DNA of 44,734 bases from an uncultured Spirochaetaceae bacterium (GTDB taxonomy: Bacteria; Spirochaetota; Spirochaetia; Sphaerochaetales; Sphaerochaetaceae). Positions 24,493-33,835 of the stretch are shown in pieces. Made by a program: the position numbers and the translations under genes. The notes under the pieces were generated by a model, which saw only the letters and a list, made by a program, of their open reading frames with translations, was not told where the DNA came from and ran no database searches. The first letter of the stretch is position 1. Every line of letters begins with the position of its first letter. The DNA is taken from positions 1 to 44,734 of the forward strand of contig CALXLH010000029.1 in NCBI GenBank assembly GCA_944389145.1. Direction: 5' to 3'.

Positions 24493-25778
24493 TGTTAATA
24501 GCAGCTATTGCATTCGTGGTACTCCTGATCATCGGCGTACCAATCGCATTCGTACTTGGGATAATGGGATCGATCCACACGATGAGCCTGGGAAATCCAG
24601 CATTCAACCTTGTGATAATCCAGCGCCTCTTCGATCAGATCAACAATACGTCGCTGACATGCCTGCCGTTCTTCATACTCGCAGGAGAGATAATGAACGC
24701 AGGCGGCGTGACGAAGAGACTGCTTGGGTTCATTAGGGAGCTCATAGGCTGGCTGAAAGGTGGAATGGCTTATGCTACCGTCATCATCTCAGCGATCCTG
24801 TCCTCGATACTGGGAAGCCCGAACGCCGTATGCTCGATGCTCTGCGGCGTGCTTGTCCCTGAGCTCAGGAATGATGGATATGACGATGAGTTCACAGGTT
24901 CTCTCGTAGCAGCCTCATCCATCCTTGGACCGATCATCCCGCCAAGCACATCATTCATCATGTACTGCATGCTTACGAATACATCGATCAAGGCGATGTT
25001 CGTAGCGGGAATACTTCCAGGCATACTCCTTGCGCTCATGTTCTGCGTCCTGATAGCATTCTATGCCCGTAAGCGCGGATACAAGAAGAGCGTGGATCGT
25101 GCGAACCTCGGAAGGCTGGGAAGGAACTTCATCACAGCACTGCCGGCCCTTTTGGTACCCGGTGTGATCATGGGAGGAGTCATTGGAGGATTCTTCACCG
25201 CGACCGAATCGGGAGCTGTCTCCTGCGTATGTGCGATCATAGCATCGATCATATACCATGAGATGGACTGGAAGGCCATGCCTAAGGTATTGCTGAAGTC
25301 TGCCGTAGTCGGCGGAGGAATACTCCTGATGATATCATTCGGAGGAGTCATCGCATGGAGCATGACAAGAAGCGGAATCCCTGCCCAGCTCACAGCAGCC
25401 ATCACATCGATTACGGAAAGCCGCGCGCTCATAACGCTGATCATACTGATCATACTCATGATAGGCGGATGCCTTCTCGATAACGGAACGATGGCAATGG
25501 TATTCAACCCAGTGCTATTCCCGCTCGGCATGGCCATAGGCTTCGACCCGGTGCATTTCGGAATCATGTTCTCATGCATGCTTACGATCGGATACATCAC
25601 GCCGCCTGTAGGCGTAGTACTGTTCGTCACGTCCAACATCGCAGGCATTCCGTTCCGTAAGCTGTGCAAGCAGATCTGGCCATTCGCCATCGGGGCCATC
25701 CTGGTCATATCAGTACTGTCATTCCTGCCCGAGGATATCGTTCTCTGGCTACCAAGACTCACAGGCTATTCAGGCTAA
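24492..25778 (+). CDS. dctM: TRAP transporter large permease DctM
   Basis: Large channel-forming subunit of the TRAP transporter, 428 residues with about twelve hydrophobic segments. Typical features are PFFILAGEIMNAGG near residue 58, SSILGSPNAVCSMLCGVLVPEL near 100, GPIIPPSTSFIMYC near 140 and GYITPPVGVVLFV near the C-terminus. It is translationally coupled to dctQ by a one-base overlap. Confidence 0.93.
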   Translation: MLIAAIAFVVLLIIGVPIAFVLGIMGSIHTMSLGNPAFNLVIIQRLFDQINNTSLTCLPFFILAGEIMNAGGVTKRLLGFIRELIGWLKGGMAYATVIISAILSSILGSPNAVCSMLCGVLVPELRNDGYDDEFTGSLVAASSILGPIIPPSTSFIMYCMLTNTSIKAMFVAGILPGILLALMFCVLIAFYARKRGYKKSVDRANLGRLGRNFITALPALLVPGVIMGGVIGGFFTATESGAVSCVCAIIASIIYHEMDWKAMPKVLLKSAVVGGGILLMISFGGVIAWSMTRSGIPAQLTAAITSITESRALITLIILIILMIGGCLLDNGTMAMVFNPVLFPLGMAIGFDPVHFGIMFSCMLTIGYITPPVGVVLFVTSNIAGIPFRKLCKQIWPFAIGAILVISVLSFLPEDIVLWLPRLTGYSG

Positions 25779-25793
25779 CAAATAGGAGGAAAT

Positions 25794-26174
25794 ATGGAAA
25801 TACTTGAAAATGGAGTAATCATCGGAAACTACAACAAGGAGAAATGGACCGTCGTAAAGCCCGGAATCGAGAAATTCGAGGTCAGCGGAGGAAACCTCAC
25901 CCTTTGCTTCATGAGGATGCATCCTGAGAAGTGCGGAATGTACGCGCCTACCCCATCTGGCCACAGGCATAAGGACGTGGAACAGCTCACGATAATGCTC
26001 GAAGGCCATGCAACGGTCATAATGGATGGAAAGAGATTCCCCGTGAGGAAGGGCAGCCACTGGTATGCGGCACCCGGCATCGATCATGGACTTGACCTGA
26101 GAGAGTCACCGGAAGGAGTGACAATACTGCAGATATTCCCCTCCCCGACCCATCCAGAGCTCATAACGGTATAA
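25794..26174 (+). CDS. cupin-domain protein (first of two)
   Basis: Single-domain cupin, 126 residues, cytosolic. Cupin motif 1 is present with metal ligands in GHRHKDVEQ (residues 60-68) and motif 2 in PGIDHGLDL near residue 96. Such proteins bind a metal and a small acid or sugar acid as isomerase, dioxygenase or sensor; the activity here cannot be told. AGGAGGA lies directly before the ATG, 15 bases after dctM. Confidence 0.85.
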   Translation: MEILENGVIIGNYNKEKWTVVKPGIEKFEVSGGNLTLCFMRMHPEKCGMYAPTPSGHRHKDVEQLTIMLEGHATVIMDGKRFPVRKGSHWYAAPGIDHGLDLRESPEGVTILQIFPSPTHPELITV

Positions 26175-26184
26175 GGAGACTGCC

Positions 26185-26955
26185 GTGACTAACAATGCGA
26201 TGGTGAGGAAGCTGAAGGCAGGGAAGCCTGTATTCGGAACATTCGTCAAAGTCAATGAACCACGTCTCATAGAATGCTTCGGACATGCCGGATTCGATTA
26301 TGTGATATTCGATGCAGAGCATGGTACGTACACCTTCCATGAGCTGGAAAACATGATCAGGGCTGCTGATATATCTGGCATGAGCAGCGTTGTCAGGGTT
26401 CCAGACTGTACCGAGTATTCCGTGCTGCATGCGCTTGATGTAGGAGCAGGAGCAGTACAGATTCCTAGCCTAAGGGATGCAGAGGTTGCCGGCTATGGAG
26501 CATCGTTCTCGAAATACTATCCGCTTGGAAGGCGGGGCATGTGTACAGATCAGAGGGCGAACGATTATGGATTCGGCAGCAATAAGGAGTACTTCAGCTA
26601 TGCCAATGAGAACACTCTATTCATAGCCCAGGTCGAGACAGTGGAGATGGTAGACCATATAGAGGAGCTTTGCAGCATAGACAGGGTCGATGCGCTCTTC
26701 ATCGGCCCAGGCGATCTCTCGCAGGCGATGGGGCATCCCGGAGAGGTAAGGTGCAAGGAAGTGATGGATGCGATAAAGCATGTGACGAGAGTCGGGTTGG
26801 AACACAAGAAGATTGTAGGAACGATCGTGTTCAATCCAGATGAGTTCGCCAAATTCATCGAGATGGGAATGCTGTACATGTCGATTTCCACCGACATGTC
26901 GATATTCAAGAAAGCGCTGAAGGATATAGCCACATCCTTCGACAAGTACCGCTGA
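26185..26955 (+). CDS. HpcH/HpaI-type class II aldolase
   Basis: Metal-dependent aldolase of the HpcH/HpaI family, 256 residues, which cleaves hydroxy-keto acids to pyruvate and an aldehyde (or runs in reverse). The active-site residues are in place: DAEH (43-46) with the catalytic histidine, Arg71 in VVRVP, and metal ligands Glu151 (QVETVE) and Asp177 (GPGDLS). The start is GTG 26185, with AAGGAG upstream. Standing between two cupins in a TRAP operon, it probably performs the carbon-carbon cleavage step for the imported acid. Confidence 0.88.
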   Translation: MTNNAMVRKLKAGKPVFGTFVKVNEPRLIECFGHAGFDYVIFDAEHGTYTFHELENMIRAADISGMSSVVRVPDCTEYSVLHALDVGAGAVQIPSLRDAEVAGYGASFSKYYPLGRRGMCTDQRANDYGFGSNKEYFSYANENTLFIAQVETVEMVDHIEELCSIDRVDALFIGPGDLSQAMGHPGEVRCKEVMDAIKHVTRVGLEHKKIVGTIVFNPDEFAKFIEMGMLYMSISTDMSIFKKALKDIATSFDKYR

Positions 26956-26972
26956 TATCAAAGGAGGAAAGG

Positions 26973-27425
26973 ATGTCAAAGAAAGGTATAAATCAGATAG
27001 TCGTAGGCAATTTCTATAATTCAGAGGAGTACTACTGCCCCAATCCTGAAAAGAAATTCGGGACCATGAGGTACTTCTTCACAGGGGACAACTGCTCAGT
27101 AGCATTGCATATGATACCAGCAGGAGCACCGCAGGCTCCAGAGCATCATCATGTACATGAGCAGTTTCTGCTCGTACCGCAGGGAGACGGAAAGGCAATC
27201 GTCGATGGCGTCGAATACGATTCAGAACCCGGCTTCTTCGCCTATTGCCCGTCAGGAGTACCTCATGGATACAATGCATCCGAGGCGACGTACTGCTGCT
27301 GGAACCTCGATATCTTCTATCCTGAGAGGCTGGAGTATGAGAAGGATAACTATTTCCGCCTGCTCGCTCAGGGCAAGAAACCGATGGAAACGCAGATCAC
27401 GAAGGATACCGTGGAATTCGTATAA
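26973..27425 (+). CDS. cupin-domain protein (second of two)
   Basis: Single-domain cupin, 150 residues, not closely similar to the first one. Motif 1 has the metal ligands in EHHHVHEQFLLVPQG (near residues 48-62) and motif 2 in CPSGVPHGY near 93. The histidine cluster suggests a bound Fe, Mn or Zn ion. An AAGGAGG site precedes the ATG. It may act on the product of the aldolase or on the substrate before cleavage. Confidence 0.85.
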   Translation: MSKKGINQIVVGNFYNSEEYYCPNPEKKFGTMRYFFTGDNCSVALHMIPAGAPQAPEHHHVHEQFLLVPQGDGKAIVDGVEYDSEPGFFAYCPSGVPHGYNASEATYCCWNLDIFYPERLEYEKDNYFRLLAQGKKPMETQITKDTVEFV

Positions 27426-27434
27426 GGAGGCAGC

Positions 27435-28328
27435 ATGAGGGATCTTCTTGAAGGATATGTGGACATACATGTCCATAATGGTCCGTCCAATGTCCAGAGG
27501 CTCTTCAATACAGGAGAGTTCGCGATAGAGGCAGACAAGGTTGGCTGCAGGGCGTTCATCACGAAGGATCACTACTTCCCATCGATGATGACCGCAATAC
27601 AGTCGAATTCCCTCCTGGAGGGAAAGGTCAGCACAAAGGCCTATGGAAGCATCATACTCAACAACAGCGTGGGAGGGATAAACCTCAAGGCCGTTGATGC
27701 CGCAGTTGCCCTAGGAGCGAAATATGTGTCGCTTCCGACGATATCGGCAGCGAACCATATCCGCTACTATGAAGGACGGCAGTTCATCGGAGCCAAGGGA
27801 ATGCTCGTAGACGAGACACCTATCCATGAGCTGGATGAGAACGGGAATCTGACACAGGAAGTGGAGGATCTTCTGCAGTTCATATCCAAGCTGGAGAAAC
27901 CGCCTATCCTAGCGACAGGCCATGGCTCCAGGGAGGAACAGGATGCAGTGGTAAGGAGAGGCCGCGAGCTTGGAGTACCCATACTCGTGAACCATCCTTA
28001 TTACGGATTCGAGGTACATGCCGAGGATATAATCCGGTGGGCTGGGCTTGGAGCATATATAGAGCTGACAGCCATATCGTTCCTGCCGGGTAAGAAGACC
28101 GCGGCTGATTTCGTAGGCAATCACGACTTCCTTCAGAAGCTCTTCAGCAATATACCGGTAGAGCAGTTCGTCGTCGATTCGGATATGGGGCAGAAGATCT
28201 TCGAATCCCCCGTAAACGGCGTCTATACGTTCCTGAAGATCCTCATGGATGAATACGGGTTCAGCAAGGATGAGATAGATACGATGGCGAAAAGAACGCC
28301 AGCAAAGCTGATGCATCTTGACGACTGA
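27435..28328 (+). CDS. DUF6282 / amidohydrolase-like protein
   Basis: TIM-barrel hydrolase-like protein, 297 residues, that I place in DUF6282. The N-terminal YVDIHVHNGPS (residues 8-18) carries the H-x-H metal pair of the amidohydrolase superfamily, and FITKDHY, ILATGHGS and LVNHPYYG hold further histidines. No reaction is established for this family as far as I know. It ends the seven-gene operon, nine bases after the second cupin and before a strong bidirectional terminator. Confidence 0.75.
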   Translation: MRDLLEGYVDIHVHNGPSNVQRLFNTGEFAIEADKVGCRAFITKDHYFPSMMTAIQSNSLLEGKVSTKAYGSIILNNSVGGINLKAVDAAVALGAKYVSLPTISAANHIRYYEGRQFIGAKGMLVDETPIHELDENGNLTQEVEDLLQFISKLEKPPILATGHGSREEQDAVVRRGRELGVPILVNHPYYGFEVHAEDIIRWAGLGAYIELTAISFLPGKKTAADFVGNHDFLQKLFSNIPVEQFVVDSDMGQKIFESPVNGVYTFLKILMDEYGFSKDEIDTMAKRTPAKLMHLDD

Positions 28329-28349
28329 CTTGGATCAAGCATGAAAGAC

Positions 28350-28377
28350 GAAGCCGGGCGAATCAAAGCCCGGCTTC
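28350..28377. terminator. bidirectional terminator between DUF6282 and rpmE
   Basis: GAAGCCGGGC (28350-28359) and GCCCGGCTTC (28368-28377) are perfect 10-bp arms with an 8-base loop. Pyrimidine-rich tails lie on both sides, and the hairpin lies between convergent genes. Confidence 0.75.
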
Positions 28378-28398
28378 CTCTCTCTGGATATCGAACAC

Positions 28399-28605
28399 TC
28401 AGTTCGTAGTCCTGTTGTACCTCTTGTTGAAGCGCTCGACACGTCCAGTGGTATCGACAAGCTTCTGCGTACCCGTGAAGAACGGATGGCACGCAGAGCA
28501 GATCTCAACGTGAAGGTTCTTCGACGTGGACTTCGTCTTTATCACATTGCCGCATGAGCAATGGATCTCCTGCAAGGTGTACTCAGGATGGATGTCTTTC
28601 TTCAT
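28399..28605 (-). CDS. rpmE: 50S ribosomal protein L31
   Basis: Ribosomal protein L31, 68 residues, zinc-binding (C+) form: Cys16, Cys18, Cys36 and Cys39 in HCSCG and EICSACHPF. The C-terminal VERFNKRY is typical. It lies 52 bases after rho. GGAGG precedes the ATG. Confidence 0.95.
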   Translation of the reverse strand: MKKDIHPEYTLQEIHCSCGNVIKTKSTSKNLHVEICSACHPFFTGTQKLVDTTGRVERFNKRYNRTTN

Positions 28606-28633
28606 CTCATTTTCCTCCGGTCTATGTAATATC

Positions 28634-28648
28634 GCCTGCTTTCACAGG
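28634..28648 (-). other. small hairpin in the rho-rpmE gap
   Basis: GCCTG (28634-28638) pairs with CAGGC (28644-28648), loop of five bases, between the rho stop and the rpmE ribosome site. It may be an attenuator or an L31 leader element. It is too short to be sure. Confidence 0.3.
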
Positions 28649-28657
28649 CAAGGGACC

Positions 28658-30448
28658 TCATGCCATCCTCGCCGGTGTATTCATCGAGTCGAGGAACTCC
28701 TTATTGTTGTTTGTTTTCCGCATCTTGTCAATTATGCTCACGGACATATCCATATCATCGAGATTGCCGAATGCCGTACGCAGCAGATAGACACGAGACC
28801 TCACATCCTCAGCGAGAAGAAGATCATCGCGCCTCGTACCCGACTTCTTGATGTTTATGGCCGGGAAGCGGCGGTTATCGGCCATCTTCCTGTCAAGGAC
28901 GATCTCATTGTTTCCAGTGCCCTTGAACTCCTCAAAGATAACCTCATCCATCCTGGATCCGGTCTCGATGAGCGCTGTCGAGATGATCGTCAGCGATCCT
29001 CCCTCCTCGATATTCCTGGCCGCTCCGAAGAACCTCTTTGGCTTATGAAGAGCGTTTGAATCGACGCCTCCGGAGAGGATCTTTCCCGATGCAGGGACTG
29101 TCTGGTTGTACGCGCGGGCAAGGCGGGTGATCGAATCAAGCAGGATGACGACATCCTTCTTATACTCCACGAGCCTCTTGGCCCGCTCTATCACCATCTC
29201 TGCAACCTGCACATGATGCTGGGCCTGCTCATCGAAGGTGCTGGCTATGACCTCTCCCTTTACGTTGCGGGTCATATCAGTGACCTCCTCAGGCCTCTCA
29301 TCGACAAGCAGCACCATCAGTGTGACCTCTGGATGGTTCTCGGTTATCGCATTGGCGATCTTCTGCATCAGCACTGTCTTACCTGTACGAGGAGGAGCAA
29401 CGATGAGCGAACGCTGCCCCTTGCCGATCGGACAGAAGAGATCGACCACGCGGGTGGACAGATCGGAAGGCACGCTGTCATGCACCGTCTCAAGCCTTAG
29501 CCTCTCATCTGGGAAGATCGGGGTGAGGGAATCGAACGGAGCGCGGACCTTCGCCATCCTCGGCTCCTCGTCATTGACCTTCAGGACCCTTATCACGGCA
29601 GCGCTCTTCTCACCTTCCCTTGGAGCCCTTATCTGTCCGAGGATGAAGTCACCGGTCTTAAGGCCTACCGCCTTGATGATCGATGCGGAGATATATACAT
29701 CCTCCGTTCCTGCAAGATAGTTATTCACCGCATATCTCACATAGCCGAAGCTTCCATCCTGAAGGATCTCCAGCACTCCCTCGACGAAGAGAGCGCCGCC
29801 TGACGCCGAATGAAGGCGCAGCATCTTGGCAATCAGATCCTGCTTCCTGCAGTCAAGGATCACATCCTCCGGAATACCTGCCTCTCTTGCGCGGGCTCTC
29901 AGCTGATCAAGCGGAAGAGCCGTAAGAAGGGAGATATAAAGCCGCGGAGCATCTGGATGCTCATCTATGTTCACCTCAGGGGGAAGCTCCTCCATTACCC
30001 TGCGGTTCTTGCCGTTCTTCATCCGCTTATCACGATGCGAACGGAAATCGCGATCACCTCTCTCTCCCTGCTGAGGACGCACATCCGCATCCTCCGCAGC
30101 AGGCTGGGCATCAGCAGGAGTCTCCGCCGGAGCATCCGAGGCAGCGATCTCCTCTGCAGGAGCAGCCATTTCCATGCCCTCTTCGGCAGCAGGAGGTACC
30201 TGAACATCCTCGACGGCCTCAGCCACAGGAATCTCAGTCATCTCAACTGGCTCTGATGTCTCATCATCGCTCTTGCGTACCGTTACCTTGGTCCGCTTAC
30301 GTATCGTTATCTTGCGCTTAGCGCCATCGGCAGAGGCAGCGGCCTTCGGCTTCCTGCCTCTAGGCGACCTCGCCGGCTTCTTCTCCGTGGAATCCGCGAC
30401 AACGTCCTCAGATGGAACGCCATCGGTCTCTTCGATGTAATCTGACAT
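28658..30448 (-). CDS. rho: transcription termination factor Rho
   Basis: Hexameric RNA-dependent ATPase that ends transcription. It has 596 residues against about 420 in E. coli; the excess is an N-terminal region of about 150 residues rich in Ala, Glu, Pro, Lys and Arg ([27 protein letters not shown], then an acidic stretch), probably disordered and RNA-binding. The core follows: Rho N-terminal helices near 175-215, the cold-shock-like domain (GSFGYVRYA near 235), Walker A near residue 350 ([11 protein letters not shown]), Walker [16 protein letters not shown], and the Q-loop/R-loop region near 470. It has its own promoter and is followed by rpmE. Confidence 0.96.
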   Translation of the reverse strand: MSDYIEETDGVPSEDVVADSTEKKPARSPRGRKPKAAASADGAKRKITIRKRTKVTVRKSDDETSEPVEMTEIPVAEAVEDVQVPPAAEEGMEMAAPAEEIAASDAPAETPADAQPAAEDADVRPQQGERGDRDFRSHRDKRMKNGKNRRVMEELPPEVNIDEHPDAPRLYISLLTALPLDQLRARAREAGIPEDVILDCRKQDLIAKMLRLHSASGGALFVEGVLEILQDGSFGYVRYAVNNYLAGTEDVYISASIIKAVGLKTGDFILGQIRAPREGEKSAAVIRVLKVNDEEPRMAKVRAPFDSLTPIFPDERLRLETVHDSVPSDLSTRVVDLFCPIGKGQRSLIVAPPRTGKTVLMQKIANAITENHPEVTLMVLLVDERPEEVTDMTRNVKGEVIASTFDEQAQHHVQVAEMVIERAKRLVEYKKDVVILLDSITRLARAYNQTVPASGKILSGGVDSNALHKPKRFFGAARNIEEGGSLTIISTALIETGSRMDEVIFEEFKGTGNNEIVLDRKMADNRRFPAINIKKSGTRRDDLLLAEDVRSRVYLLRTAFGNLDDMDMSVSIIDKMRKTNNNKEFLDSMNTPARMA

Positions 30449-30515
30449 TAATTACTCCAGTGAAAATCTCAGCTATTGAAAATGCCTTCTCGGATGAAGG
30501 CCATCAGATATCTGC

Positions 30516-30544
30516 ATGATATTACCATCATGAAAGCAAGTCAA
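30516..30544 (-). promoter_or_regulatory. promoter of rho-rpmE
   Basis: On the minus strand, TTGACT (30544-30539), a 17-base spacer and TATCAT (30521-30516). It leaves a leader of about 60 bases, a possible place for Rho autoregulation. The -35 touches the cinA hairpin. Confidence 0.55.
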
Positions 30545-30570
30545 CGGCACCTGGCGCACCAGGCACCGTT
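30543..30570 (-). terminator. hairpin at the end of cinA
   Basis: AACGGCACCTGG (30543-30554) pairs with CCAGGCACCGTT (30559-30570), with a central 2x2 mismatch and a CGCA loop. It begins one base after the cinA stop on the minus strand. There is little T tract. Confidence 0.45.
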
Positions 30571-30571
30571 C

Positions 30572-31810
30572 TCATATCTCCTTCCAGCCAGAGGCTATCC
30601 GCCCGATATCCTCGCCAGAGACATATGCCGAAAGAAGCAGGAGGGCAGTGACAGCCGCCTTACGCCTTATCGAGGCACGACCCCATGAGGAGAAATGGAC
30701 AGAGATCGCAACGCTCTCCCTGCGAGCGGAGGAGAAACCGAGATGCACGGTTCCGACGCTCTTGCCCTCGTCCTCATCAGGCCCAGCGACGCCTGTAACC
30801 GATACGGAGTAATCAGACCCAGTAAGGCGGCGAACCCCCTCAGCCATCGCTATCGCGCACTCGGGAGAGACCGTTCCCTTCTCCCTGATGACAGACTCAG
30901 GGACGCCAAGCACATCGGCCTTCACCGATGCGGCATAGGATGTGACAGAGCCCAGCATGTATTCAGAGGCGCCAGCCCTCTCGGTAAGAAGCATGGAGAG
31001 AAGGCCACCGGTACAGCTCTCGGCCACGGACACGGTCGAATCGCTACGTCGGAGGGCATCGATAGCCATCGTAAGTGCATCCGCATCTCCCTCGACTATG
31101 CGGTACTCTCCCAGCTTGTCTCTAAGCCTCGCTATGGCCTTATCCCTATCGGCCTTCGTCTTTCCTGAGACATACAGGGAGATCCTGTAATCCTGGAAGC
31201 GCGTTCCCCAGTCCAGAGAGCAATCAGCATCCTCATAAAGCTCCTCAAGCTTTGCCTCAGCGGTTATGAACGAGGTATACTCATCACGCTCGGCCTGCGG
31301 GAGATCGAGCTTATCGCGAAGCAGTGGAAGCACGGACTCATAGAGCATCGGATGCATCTCACGCGGAGGCCCTGGAAGCGAGATCAGGAGCGTGCTGCCG
31401 CCATAGCCATAGAAGCCTGGAGCCGTACCATTATCGTTCCTGATGAGGCTGAAGCCCTCCGGAATCATCGCCTGGCGCGAGTTCGGGCCATAGGCACGCT
31501 CCCCCAGCGTCTCGAGCATATGATTCCAGGCATCCTCGCTACGGACAAGCGGAACTCCAGCCGCAGCCGCGATGACAGGCCGCGTCATATCATCCGACGT
31601 AGGGCCAAGGCCGCCCGTTATGATCACGATGTCATTGTTGCGCATCAGGGCCTCAAGCACCTTCTCGATGCTGCCATCATCAGGGACCTCTACGATCTCA
31701 GAGACATATATTCCCATGTGGGTAAGCTCCCTCGAAAGGAGGGAGCCATGGCTATCCTGGATGATACCGCGGGTAAGCTCCGTACCGATTATGATGAAGC
31801 TAGCCTTCAC
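30572..31810 (-). CDS. cinA: CinA-family protein (NMN amidohydrolase domain)
   Basis: Two-domain CinA, 412 residues. The N-terminal MoCF-like domain (GTELTRGIIQDSHG, then ITGGLGPTSDDMT near residue 65) is the COG1058 pyrophosphatase-like part. The C-terminal domain (VSVAESCTGGLLS near residue 255, then VTGVAGPDEDEGKSVGTVHLG) is the nicotinamide-mononucleotide deamidase part used in NAD recycling. It overlaps lnt as ATGA and is probably expressed from the rpsT promoter. Confidence 0.92.
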   Translation of the reverse strand: MKASFIIIGTELTRGIIQDSHGSLLSRELTHMGIYVSEIVEVPDDGSIEKVLEALMRNNDIVIITGGLGPTSDDMTRPVIAAAAGVPLVRSEDAWNHMLETLGERAYGPNSRQAMIPEGFSLIRNDNGTAPGFYGYGGSTLLISLPGPPREMHPMLYESVLPLLRDKLDLPQAERDEYTSFITAEAKLEELYEDADCSLDWGTRFQDYRISLYVSGKTKADRDKAIARLRDKLGEYRIVEGDADALTMAIDALRRSDSTVSVAESCTGGLLSMLLTERAGASEYMLGSVTSYAASVKADVLGVPESVIREKGTVSPECAIAMAEGVRRLTGSDYSVSVTGVAGPDEDEGKSVGTVHLGFSSARRESVAISVHFSSWGRASIRRKAAVTALLLLSAYVSGEDIGRIASGWKEI

Positions 31811-33495
31811 TTCGACCTCGACCTCAGCTTCTCAACGATCCTCATCACCGCACCGATCGCAAGGATAGCCTCGGAGGCATATACGGCAATATGCGCGAAG
31901 AGGTTGGTATGCGTGACGAAGAACGTGTCAGGATTGCTCTCATGGGTATAGACCGGTACATGATAGAGCTTCCATCCCATCTCGAACGGGACCATCTCAT
32001 CATGTATCGTACCCTCTGGAGTGATAAGGCAGGTTATGCCGCTGTTGGTACCACGGATCATCGACTTCCTCGTCTCCACGCTGCGCAGCGACGCCATCGC
32101 CGCATGCTGCAGCTCTGCAGACACACGCTTCGACCAGTTGTCATTGGTCATGTTGACGATCACATCGGCACCGTTGCGGACGAATCCAGCGCTTATATCG
32201 GCGAATGTGTCCTCGAAGCATATAGGAGTCGAGAACTTAACGCCATCAGCCTCGAAGACCACAGGCTCATCGCCCTGCTCCCACCAGTTGTAGTCATTGG
32301 CAAGAAGGAGATTATAAAGCCAGGGAAGCTCCTCCTCATAAGGGAAATATTCGGTGAACGGCACCAGATGCTGCTTGCGGTACGTCTCCTTTATCTCTCC
32401 CTCATCGAAGAGGATGACGGTATTGTAATCAGTGCGGTTGGTAGAGCCATCCTCAAGGATCGGAGGAAGCGATGGATCCTTGATCACGCCCTCTGGATTG
32501 CCGGTCACGAGAGGAACTCCGAGATTGGACGCGAACGAGACGAACTCATCGACCATGGCGGCCGTCCGCTCATATCCAGAACCCTCGACGGAGTACTTCG
32601 TATGCCAGGCAACAGAGGGAACGAACGCTGTCTCGCTCCAGATCACGATATCAGGATCGGTAGCGGCAAGCGCCTCCAGGGACAGGCGGCGCAGGTTATT
32701 GAAGTTATGAAGATAGGTCGTATACCCGCCCTGCCATGAATCATGGTTATGCTGGACAGCGACAACGTCCCATATCCTGTCGCTCTCCTTGTTCCTCCAC
32801 TCGCTCATCTTCACCCCGCCGTAGATGAAGGTCAGCACCATAAGCACCGCCCAGATGGCAATCAGGATGATATTCGACCTCAGATACGCCATGAAGCCCT
32901 GGGGCCTGCCATAGAGGTAATCCGATACATAGCGTCCGAGAAAGGTCTGAGGAACGATGGCAAGGAATATTATTCCCCAGATTCCCGTGATATCAGCGAT
33001 CTGCACGAATGGCGTGAAGCGATAGAACGCATATGCGATATTCCCGTATGGGATACCTGCGAACCAGCTTTCGGCCAGATAGGCATAAGCGACCCAGATA
33101 ATGGACTGAAAGAACCATCCGAAGCGCCGGAAGAAGGAATCCGCGGCCTTCAGCGCCAGGAACAGCAGGATCATCTCCCCTCCCTTGATTATAGGGATCA
33201 GGAGTATTGCCAGCGCATGGAACCCCTTGAGCCAGTAGGCAAAGAATATGTAGAAGACGAAGCCATAGAGGAAGCCATAGGCCCATACGACCTTCCATGA
33301 GGTATTCCGTATTACGGCGAACAGCGGGATCAGGGCAACGAACGCGATGAGCCACAGGCCTCGCTCAGACATGAAGCCTGGGGAGGCTATCGACAAGGCA
33401 AACGCAGATAAAAGTAAAGCAAGAACCTCAGAACCGATGGTCCTGAGGCTTCTTCTTCGGGAAAAATCCAAAGCATTTCCTTCCAAGGCTGTCAT
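31807..33495 (-). CDS. lnt: apolipoprotein N-acyltransferase
   Basis: Inner-membrane enzyme that adds the third acyl chain to lipoproteins, 562 residues. The N-terminal 220 residues hold about seven membrane helices; the C-terminal part is a periplasmic nitrilase domain with the catalytic triad Glu288 (WSETAF), Lys374 (YRKQHLVPF) and Cys426 (ICFEDTF). The several lipoproteins encoded in this window are likely substrates. It overlaps the HU stop as ATGA. Confidence 0.94.
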   Translation of the reverse strand: MTALEGNALDFSRRRSLRTIGSEVLALLLSAFALSIASPGFMSERGLWLIAFVALIPLFAVIRNTSWKVVWAYGFLYGFVFYIFFAYWLKGFHALAILLIPIIKGGEMILLFLALKAADSFFRRFGWFFQSIIWVAYAYLAESWFAGIPYGNIAYAFYRFTPFVQIADITGIWGIIFLAIVPQTFLGRYVSDYLYGRPQGFMAYLRSNIILIAIWAVLMVLTFIYGGVKMSEWRNKESDRIWDVVAVQHNHDSWQGGYTTYLHNFNNLRRLSLEALAATDPDIVIWSETAFVPSVAWHTKYSVEGSGYERTAAMVDEFVSFASNLGVPLVTGNPEGVIKDPSLPPILEDGSTNRTDYNTVILFDEGEIKETYRKQHLVPFTEYFPYEEELPWLYNLLLANDYNWWEQGDEPVVFEADGVKFSTPICFEDTFADISAGFVRNGADVIVNMTNDNWSKRVSAELQHAAMASLRSVETRKSMIRGTNSGITCLITPEGTIHDEMVPFEMGWKLYHVPVYTHESNPDTFFVTHTNLFAHIAVYASEAILAIGAVMRIVEKLRSRSK

Positions 33496-33806
33496 ACCTC
33501 TTTGTTATCCGTCGTGATATCCCAGACGAAATCCTTGAGTTCCTTTCCGGCACGGAAGAGCGCGACACCATGCCTGTCGACAGACACGACGTCACCAGTC
33601 TTAGGATTGCGGGCCTTCTCACGGCCTTTGCGGATGCGGACCTCGAACGTTCCGAATCCGCGCAGCTCGATTACGCGATTATCCTTCAGGCCATCCTTGA
33701 TCTCCTCGAAAAGCTCATCGATCACCTGATGGATATCAGTACGATTGAGGCCAAGCTTCTGATGGATATTCTCAATGATGGTTGCCTTTGTCAGTTTCTG
33801 ATCCAT
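33492..33806 (-). CDS. HU/IHF-family DNA-binding protein
   Basis: Histone-like nucleoid protein, 104 residues. The core reads ELRGFGTFEVRIRKGREKARNPKTG (residues 47-71), with the DNA-intercalating proline of the RNPKTG arm. A 12-residue C-terminal tail follows the usual end. It lies 29 bases after rpsT and overlaps lnt; a GGGAG site precedes the ATG. Confidence 0.93.
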   Translation of the reverse strand: MDQKLTKATIIENIHQKLGLNRTDIHQVIDELFEEIKDGLKDNRVIELRGFGTFEVRIRKGREKARNPKTGDVVSVDRHGVALFRAGKELKDFVWDITTDNKEV

Positions 33807-33835
33807 GATGTACTCCCTTCAGGATTTATCTGAAA

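Noticed and set aside
25061-25762. Long minus-strand open frame (233 codons) opposite dctM
   Set aside because: It lies wholly within dctM, which has clear family motifs, and its methionine/isoleucine/threonine-rich translation is the usual antisense shadow of a membrane protein.
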